From the NCBI GenBank assembly GCA_902806595.1, contig CADCXC010000037.1:2356001-2420000 (forward strand): a stretch of 64,000 nt of DNA. Reading direction: 5' to 3'. Source of the stretch: Pyrenopolyporus hunteri (taxonomy: Eukaryota; Ascomycota; Sordariomycetes; Xylariales; Hypoxylaceae). Made by a program: the position numbers and the translations under genes. Below the pieces are notes generated by a model. It was not told the DNA's origin, ran no database searches, and worked only from the letters and a program-made list of their open reading frames with translations. Positions 48,311 to 58,400 of the stretch are shown one piece after another (positions within the stretch are counted from its first letter, which is position 1; every line of letters begins with the position of its first letter).

Positions 48311-49684
48311 CTAGCCCATCTCGTGCAGCTGCCCATGGTGATTCGCGTTGTAATCGCGCTCGCCGACGGCGTTACCGCCGGCCTCGTGCACGGTGGGCGG
48401 GACGTTGGGGCCGGCATAGGGGACGGAGCCGGGCTGTTGTTGGCTTTGCTGCCAGTTGGAATTGACGGTCGAAGTCGGGCTCGTGGGCTGCACGCTCTGT
48501 CGATTATCTGTGAACTGGGACGCGGGGCTCGTCGAGCTGTTCCTGTCGGGCAGCTGAGAGGGCGAGACGCTGGCGAAGCCGCCCGGCTTGGTCGGGTCGG
48601 CGTAGTATCCCTGCTGCGGGTAGCCGGCGGGCGGCGACTGCGGATACTGCTGGCTGAGGTGCGGGTTATAAGGGTAGCCTGCTCCCGCTGGGTTGTTGGG
48701 GTCGTGCTGCATCGGCGGGATGCCTTGCTGCGCGGCGGCGAGGTCCCGCTTCTTCTTCATCTGGTGTCGGAGTAGGAAGAAGATTCCTAACCCGATCAAG
48801 GCGAGTCCGGCGACGCCTCCTACGACGCCGCCGGCGATGGCGCCTACGTTCGTGGTTGACCCCGAGGACGAGCTCGAAGACTGGGAAGAATCATCGCCGT
48901 TAGTGGGCGGAGTTGGCCCAGGAGAGATGGAGCTGGACGAGCCGATATTATCACCGATGTCGTCGATAGAAGATGTGGAAGAAGGGAATATGGGCGAGGT
49001 GGACGAGTCTAATGTAACTTCAACCGGAGTAAAGGTTCGGCCGTCGGTTTCACCACTGTATGTGGTATAGAGCTTTTGCGGTGTCGAGTAGCTCACATCA
49101 TCGCAGTAGTAGTCCACGATGCCGCTGAAGAAAGACACAGTACCGCAAAAAGGTGCAGATGATTTCGTGCTGTCGAGTCGTGAGTACTATGCTAGCCAAT
49201 GCCGACGGCGTATTACTCACCATTTCACGGTGTATGTGTCTTGGACACACCCCATGTCACATAAGCTCATGGATTTGAATTGTCTGTAGTCAATACACGC
49301 AACCCGGAGGCCGCAGTCTGTGCCATCACAACAAGCGACAGCGCCAGACGCGGCCGCGGTGACGAGAGCGCAAGTAACATCCGGGCCATTGCAGCTATAC
49401 ACGGCGCCTATGACTATCATTAGCTAGGAAGTCATCCTCAGGAGCTACTGGGTTCTAATACCAGGCCGCCCATCGAAGTATCCGCACGTGTTGTCCGGTC
49501 CTACGAGGACTGTCTGCGCATCCTGTCTCTTGGCCAGTTCATGGATAGCGGGTGCTATGGTAACCTTGGGAAACTGGAAGGTTGGGTCCGGTATGGAGGC
49601 TAGGGTCGGCTTAGGGAGCTTTCCATCGAAAGCTAAAGCCTGAGCGGCGGTGACGAACACCGCAACAGACAGAAGGCTCTCCAT
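48311..49684 (-). CDS. Secreted-type single-pass membrane protein with Cys-rich ectodomain
   Basis: Three exons, 49684-49462, 49407-49221 and 49169-48311, encode 422 residues. Residues 1-18 form a signal peptide (MESLLSVAVFVTAAQALA). A Kex2-type site AKR lies at 51-53. The ectodomain then has twelve cysteines up to about residue 160 (motifs NTCGYFDG, VACCDGTDCG, CDMGCVQDTY and, across the splice, TVKCTKSSAPFCGTV and DYYCDDV). A Ser/Thr-rich stalk follows (about 190-243), likely O-glycosylated, then one transmembrane helix at about 245-271 and a KKKR stop-transfer signal. The cytosolic tail is Pro/Gln/Tyr-rich and about 145 residues long. The layout resembles fungal wall-stress sensors (Wsc/Mid2), but the Cys pattern is not a WSC domain. 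A sensor role is inferred from architecture only. Confidence 0.85.
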
Positions 49685-51406
49685 CTCAGTGGTCTAGGAG
49701 AAACCTAACTACAGAAATTAGGCGTCTAGTTCTCCTACGCCGTGGAAATCGAGGTACTACTCGGCCTTAAGATGCTACAGGGAGCGACGGTCACCTACGA
49801 AAATAAGGGGAGGGTGCAGCCCGGGCGCGAGTAGGGACACCCACGCCCTCTTATTACAAATAGGACTTCAAGCGGCGTGATGATACCCCCCCCCAACAGT
49901 ACCAACTAAGGCAGCACATCCACACGGTAGTGGTCAATCACAAGGCATATTCTCACGGTCCCGGACGGGCGGTCTCTCGCACTCGTCGGTTTTTCTCTAG
50001 CTCAGCCTTGAGCCATACCTATTCTCGCATGGGGAGATTAGTTGCAAGGATGATAGGTCGCCATAGCCAATGACACCTCCCTAGGTTTGAGTTGGCTTGC
50101 AGAAGCTGAAAGCCTTGAGGGTCCCTTCGGTGGACGCGCCAAGAAGCTATACTCGATAGCTTCGCACGAGACCTCTTTGAACAGTTGGACCACACCCTAT
50201 ATCGGCTTGGTACAGCGGAGCCGGTTGGGACTTCATACCATGTACAACATGACGAGGAGCACCTTATTATGTAGGCACGTTCATCAGATATGACACGGCT
50301 TGCCGGACGTGCCTAGGTCCTCGCAAGCAAAGCCGAAACGATGTTCTGGAGGGTGGCAATGTGTTACCAACACAAGGGGGACCCATGGCGCCTAGGCGAC
50401 CATTCTGTGTGAATTGTAGTGTCCAATGTCGCACTGCGGCTGAAAATTGACGAGCCTCTGCAAATATTTGTTTTTTTCTTCTTTTTTTCTTTTTCTCAGC
50501 TCCGTTTGCGGCAAGCCACGTGCGGTGTTTTCGCCATTATGCGGGAAAGCCGGCAAGATGGTTGAGGCTGATTTCTGATATATATACTGTCCTCTTCAGA
50601 TCTCAGATGAAATCTGACGGTCTCTTGGAATTGGTGACTGGGTGCGCCATTAGAGAAGTACTATTGCTACTGTATAGATGTCAGGTATGGTGTCTCTCAC
50701 TGTAGACTGGGAAAAGCAAAGGCCGCAAAGGCCAAACGAACTGCTTAAACTGTTGTGGATCCTTGGGTCCTCATTAACCATGTCCGGGATGGTTGACGAC
50801 CCTTTCGATTGGGTTCAAAATGCATATTAGTACGGAACAGAGAATCCAAAAGGACATCGCATCAAGAAGCCAAATAAATAAGACGGACGCAGAATGAGGC
50901 CGATTATAGTTAAAAAGGGGGCGACCGACGCTAATGAAGCTGGCTTAGGCGAAAATTTCGGGGTAGAGAACGGGGCTCGGTTAGCACGGATAAGCACTGA
51001 TACAGCATTGATAACGCGGATTGCCCACTGATCAGCGATCAATTTTAAGCTCTAAAAATGTGACTAACCCGCCAGATGCCACATGTTCCAGCCTTAACAA
51101 ACCCTGGTCCTTGCCCTCTGACAGGCGCTAATTGCTCTGGAGAGCCCCCACCTTGCGGTATTAGGTGACGCATTATAGCGGTACCTAAGTACACCGCTAA
51201 CCCAGCCCGACCTCAATTATACCCAAGTCAGCTGACATCGCGAAACCAAACCCAGAACAAGACGAGACCTCGCCTACCAGACCGAACTAGACATCCGGTA
51301 GTGGTCGACGGGTCTACATATGTACAAGGGGCAGCCGCGGCTAGACCGGCTAGGGCTTATATAGAGAGATGCGAGTGCAGGTGCAAATGCCCGAATCCCT
51401 CGCCCC
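49685..51406. other. Divergent intergenic gap
   Basis: Lies between the Cys-rich gene (-) and rad57 (+). A C-run sits at 49889-49898 and a T-rich stretch at 50470-50500. No gene is supported. The last 200 bases contain CGCGAAA at 51239 and a TATATAG at about 51358 ahead of rad57. Confidence 0.55.
51239..51245 (+). promoter_or_regulatory. SCB/E2F-like CGCGAAA element upstream of rad57
   Basis: CGCGAAA lies about 165 bp before the rad57 ATG. CRCGAAA is the SBF core and resembles E2F sites that control S-phase and repair genes. Its use here is inferred from position and gene function. A 7-mer can occur by chance. Confidence 0.3.
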
Positions 51407-52969
51407 ATGTCAGATCTGCTACGGATCCTGCCGGACTTCCCAATCGCCCGGTACGCGAACCTGCTGCCCGCCATCGAGAAGCACGGCCTGACCACCGCCG
51501 ACCTGCTCACCCTCCAGGTCCCAGACATCGGCAAGCGCACCCAGCTGCCTCTCCTCGATATCAAGCGTCTCTGCGCCGCCGTGCTCGCCGCTTTGCATGC
51601 CGACCTTGGTATCTCCGATAGTCAGCAGCAGCAACGACCACCACCACAGCCCGATAATGCCGACAACAGTAACAATGAGGAGTCAAAAGCAACCGCCGGT
51701 TCAACCCTACGGCAAACGGGCACCCAGCTCCTCGCCAAGCCCTTCCACGCCATCAGCACGCTAGACGAAGACCTCGACCGCGCCCTGGGCGGCGGCATCC
51801 CCACCGGCTACGTCACGGAGATCACCGGCGAGAGCGGCGCCGGGAAGACGCAGTTCCTCCTGACCCTCCTCCTAGCCTGCCAACTTCCTCCGCCCCGAGG
51901 TCTCGGGCGTCCCGCGCTATACATCTCGACCGAAGCACCGCTCTCCACGCGGCGACTCTCCCAGCTCCTCGCGCACCACCCGATCCTCTCCGCGCTGCCG
52001 GGCCCCGACCGGCCGTCCCTCGACCGCATCGTCGGCACCGTGACCCCGGACCTCGAGTCGCAGGACCACATCCTGAGCTTCCAGGTGCCCGTCGAGGTGG
52101 CGCGGCGGCGCGTCGGGCTCCTCGTGCTGGACTCTGTCGCGGCGAACTACCGCGCCGAGTTCGAGCGCGGCTCCGCCGGCGGCGGCGGCGGCGGCGCTAA
52201 CCTCGCCGCCCGCAGCCACGAGCTGCTGCGCCTCGGCCAGCAGCTGCACGAGCTCGCGCGCAGGCACGACCTCGCCGTCGTCGTCGCGAACCAGGTCGCC
52301 GACCGCTTCGCCGGCCCCGCTAAGAGCGGCGGCGGCGCCGCCCCGCCCCTCCCGTTCGCGCTGCCGCGTATGTCCCAGGAGAGCCCGCTCGCAGCGAGGA
52401 GTAGTACTAGGGGTCGGAGCGCGCAGGCACACCCGCCCGGATCGCTCCCGCCGCCGCCGCCGCAGATCGCGGGCCTCGAGCCCCCCAGCAGCAACACGGC
52501 CGAGCTCCTGCGCTCCAGCATGCCGGAGCCGCCGCCGCCGCCGGAGGAGGCGCCGGCGCCCGCGGCGCTGCTGCTCGACCACCAGCAGCGGTGGTTCACG
52601 GGCTGGGGGGACGAGTACCCGTACGGCGACGGGAACGGGGATTTGAGCATCGGCGACCGGAACCTCAAGACGCCGAGCCTGGGGCTCGTGTGGACGACGC
52701 AGATCGCGGCGCGCGTCGCGCTGTTCAAGAGGCCCGTGTACGGCCGGAAGGAGGTGCTCGACGACGAGGACGGCGAGAGCACGACGACGCTGCGGAATTG
52801 GCGCCGCTGGATGAAGGTTGTGTTCGCCCCGCATGTCCCCGGCACTGGGCCCGGGTTGCGGGGCGCGGTCGAGTTCGAGGTTACGATGGGCGGGGTTAGG
52901 GCTGTGAGGAAGAAGGTTGAGGGCAAAGGAAAGGGGAAGGAAGAGGGAGATGGGGGCGGGGAGGAATAG
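51407..52969 (+). CDS. rad57: RAD51 paralogue Rad57 (DNA double-strand-break repair)
   Basis: One uninterrupted frame of 520 residues. Rad57 with Rad55 helps load and stabilise Rad51 filaments during homologous recombination in the nucleus. After an N-terminal helical domain (residues 1-65) and a Gln/Asn-rich linker come the RecA core motifs. These are the linker FHAISTLDEDLDRALGGGIP, Walker A GESGAGKTQ (141-149), YISTEAPLSTRRL, and Walker B VGLLVLDSVAANYRAEFE (about 236-253). LAVVVANQVADRF follows. A Pro-rich insert of about 90 residues (about 320-390) precedes the last conserved block LGLVWTTQIAARVALFK. The gene is extremely GC-rich and generates a 390-codon spurious frame on the opposite strand. 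The order and spacing fit Rad57/XRCC3 better than Rad51 or Rad55. The start is the first ATG before the conserved LPDFP. Confidence 0.9.
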   Translation: MSDLLRILPDFPIARYANLLPAIEKHGLTTADLLTLQVPDIGKRTQLPLLDIKRLCAAVLAALHADLGISDSQQQQRPPPQPDNADNSNNEESKATAGSTLRQTGTQLLAKPFHAISTLDEDLDRALGGGIPTGYVTEITGESGAGKTQFLLTLLLACQLPPPRGLGRPALYISTEAPLSTRRLSQLLAHHPILSALPGPDRPSLDRIVGTVTPDLESQDHILSFQVPVEVARRRVGLLVLDSVAANYRAEFERGSAGGGGGGANLAARSHELLRLGQQLHELARRHDLAVVVANQVADRFAGPAKSGGGAAPPLPFALPRMSQESPLAARSSTRGRSAQAHPPGSLPPPPPQIAGLEPPSSNTAELLRSSMPEPPPPPEEAPAPAALLLDHQQRWFTGWGDEYPYGDGNGDLSIGDRNLKTPSLGLVWTTQIAARVALFKRPVYGRKEVLDDEDGESTTTLRNWRRWMKVVFAPHVPGTGPGLRGAVEFEVTMGGVRAVRKKVEGKGKGKEEGDGGGEE

Positions 52970-53289
52970 ACGTTGGTTAGGTGGCGCTAGGCATATGCAT
53001 ATACTCATGGAGTTACGGAACGTCACGAGTTCTTTGTATATGTTTACGTATGAAGCCAAACTATACGAGGTAACTGAATGAATAGGCAAGAGGATCTATC
53101 TCATAACAGGTAGACATCACGGTGTTATACTTTGGTTGTAGTTCGTTCTCGAATAACTTCCGCCTAACCTGAGTTACCAAGAGCAGAAATGTGCCAGACA
53201 AACCACAAAGGGGAGCGTCTTCTCTAGGATAGCCGCGACCTGTTCGAGCGTAACGAGAGATTTTCCGAATTTACCAACGTCATAATACG
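52970..53289. other. Short intergenic gap
   Basis: 3' flank of rad57, up to the NLR-like relic. Nothing recognisable is seen. Confidence 0.5.
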
Positions 53290-54692
53290 CCCTCCCTAGA
53301 AGCCCCCCCACAGTCAGTCGACTTTCGTCCTTCTCCGGCCATTTCTTCCCGCAGCCGCAAGGAGGCGCTCAAATATTTTGACGCTTTTTGCGAATGTACC
53401 AGCACAGTAATATGTCTGCCCGAGAAGACACCCAGCGCCTAATGGATTTTTGCCCCCCTCTGATAGTGTCTCCCCGCGGATCTCTGTGATGCGCTCGAGT
53501 AATTCGACAGCCTTTTTGATATTTATCGCTCGTATAATATGCCTCCGCGAGTATCTATTCCGAACGAAATCGAGCGCATCTCCTTGCGGTACTGTATCTT
53601 TAAGCATAATCCCTCTGCGCTCAAGTTCTTCGATAGCCTTTTCGACTTTACCGGTGTTGAGGTTACCTTCACTAAAACTTGCCCCGAGTTGAATAAATCG
53701 CCTTCTCGCAAAAATGATTTCCTGCGAATATTCACGACGTATCCGAGTATCTTGATTGCCTCATTAGTCCCCCCACTATCAAGGTATGCGTCTGCTAACA
53801 TTTATTCTGGTGATGATGACTCGCCTCCTCTCGTCGGCATTTTCTCACGACTAGTTATGTGTTCGAGGATCTCGATTGCATGCCCCGTCCGCCCGACGTC
53901 CTGGTATACAACAGCTAGGCTATACCTCGCCTTTAGTTGGTTATCGTCCTCTTCTGGGAGCTTCATTCTATGTGATTAGTAACGACGGATTCCAACATCT
54001 TGGTCCCTTCTTCGATCCCCCGATCGCCCTGTATGCTCTTGCTAAGTCTATGGCATGTGGGCATATCGTTCCGGAATTTCCTCTTACGCCCAACGAACCC
54101 CTCGACTCTTGGAACGAGTGGATCTTACTATCTATCTCACACACTATACGTTGAAATTTTTCGTAGATATTGTCCAGTACCTGGCTTGACGCCAACTTTC
54201 TGTGTCTTGAGGTTTAGTTTTCCCGAGTCTTGGAAGGTGAGTCTGGCCAGGTTCGATGCGACAGCGCCCTATCCTGCCAACTCATTACCTCTATGAGGTG
54301 TTCCAAGGAAGATAATCAGCTTGGTTAGCGACCGACCGACAGACATCGGATCTGCGTATGGCCTATTTTTGTTAACATCAAGGCTCTCTTTAGGCAAGTC
54401 CTGAACAACATCATCCTGCGGCCAGAACACCTTCTTCTGTGCGATAGATAGACCTTCTTTGCTTTCGTTGTTTACTCTACCATTACGATCATCGTCGTAG
54501 CTACGAGTCAGTACCGAACGTTCGTGAAGGGCGAGTCGTCTGGAGATATCTTGTTTCCTCAAGGTTGGACCACGTATCTTCCCATATCACCCGTGGGTGA
54601 CCCTTTAGACCACGCGTGAATATGATGCTACAATACAACGGTAGAGTTAGAGAGATGGACAACGTACCCATATAAGAAAGGAGATACAGCAT
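53290..54692 (-). pseudogene. Decayed NLR-like gene: esterase-type N-terminus joined to TPRs
   Basis: Read on the minus strand, segments of several frames align in order with fungal NLR-like proteins that have an alpha/beta-hydrolase N-terminus and C-terminal kinesin-light-chain-type TPRs. From the 5' end: SIIFTRGLKGHPRVIWEDTW (about 54640-54575; family usually FVHGL), KVFWPQDDVVQDLP (about 54435), IIFLGTPHRGNELAG (about 54315-54272), an in-frame TAG at 54269-54271 where the family has Trp, then GAVASNLARLTFQDSGK. After a frameshift follow SQVLDNIYEKFQRIV and IHSFQESRG (about 54185-54095). TPR material starts directly afterwards (HAIDLARAYRAI; ARYSLAVVYQDVGRTGHAIEILEHI; MLADAYLDSGGTNEAIKIL) and decays down to about 53290. 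The GHSLGG nucleophile segment and the whole nucleotide-binding module are missing. At least three frameshifts and several stops show that it is non-functional. Exact borders are uncertain. Confidence 0.75.
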
Positions 54693-55468
54693 AATAAATG
54701 ATTAATCCGAAAATAAAGGAAAGACAGATGTAGATTAACCGGGCTCATGTACCTGACTGTGTGACCCATCAGGGGGGGCACTGCAGGCCGAGAGCTTGTG
54801 TAAACCCGATACGATGCCGCTAAATGCCATGGCTACCAAGGTAATGCCTGTTCAGTCATGTGGGCCAGGTTATAACAGGTACCTACCTAGGAGCAGGAAT
54901 ACCTAGCATGGAGTCGATCGTACCGGAGAAACTCTATTACATGGATAGGCCGGTCCTAGCAGGCAGGTACCTGTGCCTGACATTAGAAGGAAATGTCACG
55001 ATCGGTGTGAGGGATTAACCACGAAGGAAGGTACATGTAAGCAAGCTGTTGTTACATAGGTAGTCACGTGGATTGCTTCGGACTTATAGGCCCGTAGGTG
55101 TTGTACATGGCAGGGAGGAATAGAGTTACGTGAAGCTTCCACCAAGAACCTTCGCCACTCTCTGAGAGCCAGCTATTGCTCGGATCTTCCTTGGGATTGT
55201 ATACGAAGAAAAAAGTCAAAGCTCAAAAAATATAGACACGTGAAAGACGAATTCCAGTCGATCAATTACCAGGTATCTATTCTTGATGCTGCCCAAATAC
55301 AATGCATACCCCCTGAGTGAATATGTCGTGCGCAACGCCCCGAAAATGCCCGTGTAATCTGCCAAGCCCCCCTTTTTTTCTTTCTCTCTCTAAACAGCGT
55401 GAAGAAAAAGCAAAACACATATCGTGTAGTACCTACTAGATAGGTACCTGTAGGTGGTAAGGTACCAA
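54693..55468. other. Intergenic gap
   Basis: 3' flank of rpc2 and 5' side of the NLR-like relic. TACCTACCTAGG and GGTACCTGTAGG tracts lie at 54880-54905 and 55436-55465. No gene is seen. Confidence 0.55.
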
Positions 55469-58400
55469 TTACCTCGGGTGCGGGAACTCGTCCTCCAGCT
55501 GCAGCCGCACACCGACGTTCATGCTGATGAGTTCCTGGATGAGCAGCTTGGCGGCGTACGGCATAGTCATGCGGGCGACCTCGCGGCTGCTCCGGCAGGT
55601 GCCGCAGTACCCCTTATATCCGAATAGGCCGCAGCGCTCGCAGATGTCGATCTCGGTGGCATCCGAGCTGATCATGAGACGCTCGAGCAGGAGCTGCGAG
55701 GCCCCGTACGCGATCAAGCAATCCCGTTCCATTTCGCCGAGGCGCAGGCCACCGTCTCTGGACCGACCTTCCGTAGGCTGGCGGGTGAGGATCGCGCGGG
55801 GACCGCGCGAGCGGGAATGCATCTTGTCCTGGACCATGTGCTTGAGCCGTTGGTAGAAGATTGGCCCGTTGAAGATGTAGGCTTGGAGTGGTTCGCCCGT
55901 TATGCCGGACGTAAAGTAATCTTTCCCTTCCCAGGAGAACCCGGCACTGACCAGTTCGCTGCTCATTTGTTCAAGTGGATGTGACCTAAAAGCATCGCCG
56001 TAGCCGTAATCCTTTCGCCCTTTGACGACCGAGGCCTTGCCCGTTAGGCATTCTAGTAACTTGCCAACTGTCATACGGGACGGGAAACCGTGGGGGTTCA
56101 TGATGATATCTGGTACGAGGCCTGTATCTGAGAAAGGCATGTCTTCCTGATCGACAATAATACCGACAACCCCTTTCTGGCCGTGCCTAGAAGAGAATTT
56201 GTCACCAAGTTCCGGCCTTCTCGTTTGCCTGGTTTGGACCTTGATGAGCTGCGTCTCTCTCTCCGTCTGGGTAACCATAACCTTGTCAACGTAAGCCGGG
56301 TCTGCTAACCGATAGGACAATGGTGTCTCGCGGAATTCCTGAGTCCTCGATCCCATTCCAACTACCGGGGTGATGTCCACTGGGCTTTCTTTTTTAATGA
56401 GCACGTCACCATTCCTGACCGGATATCCTACGTCGGCTAACCCATCATTAGAGAGCGCGTTGTACTTAGATTGAGTATCGTCCTTGTCTCCAATCCTCTC
56501 GCGGCTACCGTTAGCATACTTCTGGAGATCTGCGGTATATTTGCGGAACACTTGGCACCGTCCGAACCCACGATCGCACGATGCTTTATTCAGAACGAGG
56601 GCATCCTCGATATCGTAACCTGAATACGACATGACAACGACAGTTGCATTTTGACCTGCGGGTAACTTATCGTAATGAATGAGTTCGATGGTCTTGCTGA
56701 TGACCATTGGTCGCTGAGGGTAAACCATAGTGTATAGGAGGGTATCAATGCGATTGAATTGGTTGTAAGCGATAGCTCCGATTGCTTGTTTACCCATAGC
56801 ACATTGATACGTGTTCCTGGGAGATTGGTTGTGATGGGGGAATGGAATCAAGCCAGCCACGGCACCGAGTATCGTAAATGGCTCAATTTCTAGATGCGTC
56901 GTCGCTTTTGTTATATCCTTCTCGTAGAGCGCCACCAGTGCATCGTTTTCCTCATTTACATCAAGATATTCAACAATTCCTTGTTTTAGGAAATCGTCGA
57001 ACGTAACCTTTCCGGCCTGTAGCAACCTCAGGTGGTTGTCCTTGATCTTTGCCTCACCGTTCTTTACAATAATATATGGTCGACAGATGCGTCCCTCGTC
57101 GGTTGCGATGTGTACAGCTGAAAGATGGGTGTTGACGTTGATGCTGACGAATGGGGATATCCAACCTCGCCGCCTCATGGTACGGAATTTGGCTGCAAAA
57201 CGCTTCGGATATCGAGATAGAGCGAATGGAGTACCGTTCATGTGGACGATGTACGTGCCCTTCTTATGCATCTGAGCGCCAGAAAAACACCGGATCGGCT
57301 CAACTCCAGAGTCTAAGGTGAATGCCCATCTCTTAACCGGATCTTCGTCTACGTTGGTCGTAATGTGGGTCATAAGGGCCAAGTTTTTGATTAAACCACA
57401 TGCCTCGCCTTCGGGCGTATCGGACGGGCAGAGCATACCCCACTGTGACGGCTGTAGAGCACGGGGACCGCTGACCTTTCTTGTCTTTTCAAACTGACTG
57501 CTTATACGAGTCATCATTCCAAGGGCGCTGATATAACTGAGACGACTCAAGACGTGGGTTACGCCAGCCCGGTCCATCTTGAATCGTTTAACGCTCCAGT
57601 TACCAGTTTGGATGGCGCGATTCATGCCCTCTGTGATATGTTTGCCTTGAGCACCAACTTGCACCAGGGGGTCCACGGCGATGGCCCGATTTTGCTTTCG
57701 AAGAGCATGCTCGACGTTGAACTTGAGTTGGGTCATAAAATTCTTGAATAAATCTTCGAAGAGCAGAGATAAAAGCTGCCCTGCCAGCTCTAGTCGCTTG
57801 TTGCCTACAAAGTCTCGATCGTCGACGAGATTGGGGTTGTAGTGAGCCATGAGCACGCGGCGGACCATAAGAGCGATATAAATAGCCTTCGGGTAGAAAT
57901 CCAGGCCCTCTACTGGTATGTGGGCGATAATGAGGTTCGCTAGGGCGTCGAGACCTTCTTCGATCGTACTCCGGCGGGCTTGCGGTGGTGCTCCGGGCTG
58001 TTTTGCTCTGCCACCCATCTTCACCCTTGCCCCGATGTAGTCCAAAGCTTGTTGCTGAGTGAAAACGCCAGCCCTAGTGGCCTCCTCGAAATTGACGGCG
58101 AAATCGTCCTGAAACCTTCCGTCGGAACCGGCGACGAGCTGCATAATCTCGTAATCCGAGAGGCCGCCGAGTGCTTTGAGGATGATGACTATAGGGATGG
58201 CTTCGACAAGGACGTTATGCTGGAGAACGATGCGGTCCTTCTTCAGGGTGACGTATGTTTTGGACTTCCTCTCATGTGTAGAACTTGTCACGGATGCAGT
58301 GATGATACTATTCTTCTCATCTGCCTCAACGATGACTCTGTTCTTGCTCAGCTGCTCCTGAACCAAGATAACCTTTTCCGTCCCGTTGATGATGAAATAC

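Noticed and set aside
51917..53089. 390-codon open frame on the strand opposite rad57
   Set aside because: It is rich in Arg, Ala, Val and Glu with no domain, and mirrors a GC-rich real gene with all Rad57 motifs. It is a composition artefact.
54296..54692. Possible live esterase gene from the GTPHRG motif
   Set aside because: The nucleophile GHSLGG region is missing and a stop follows at 54269 with frameshifts on both sides, so it was treated as part of the pseudogene.
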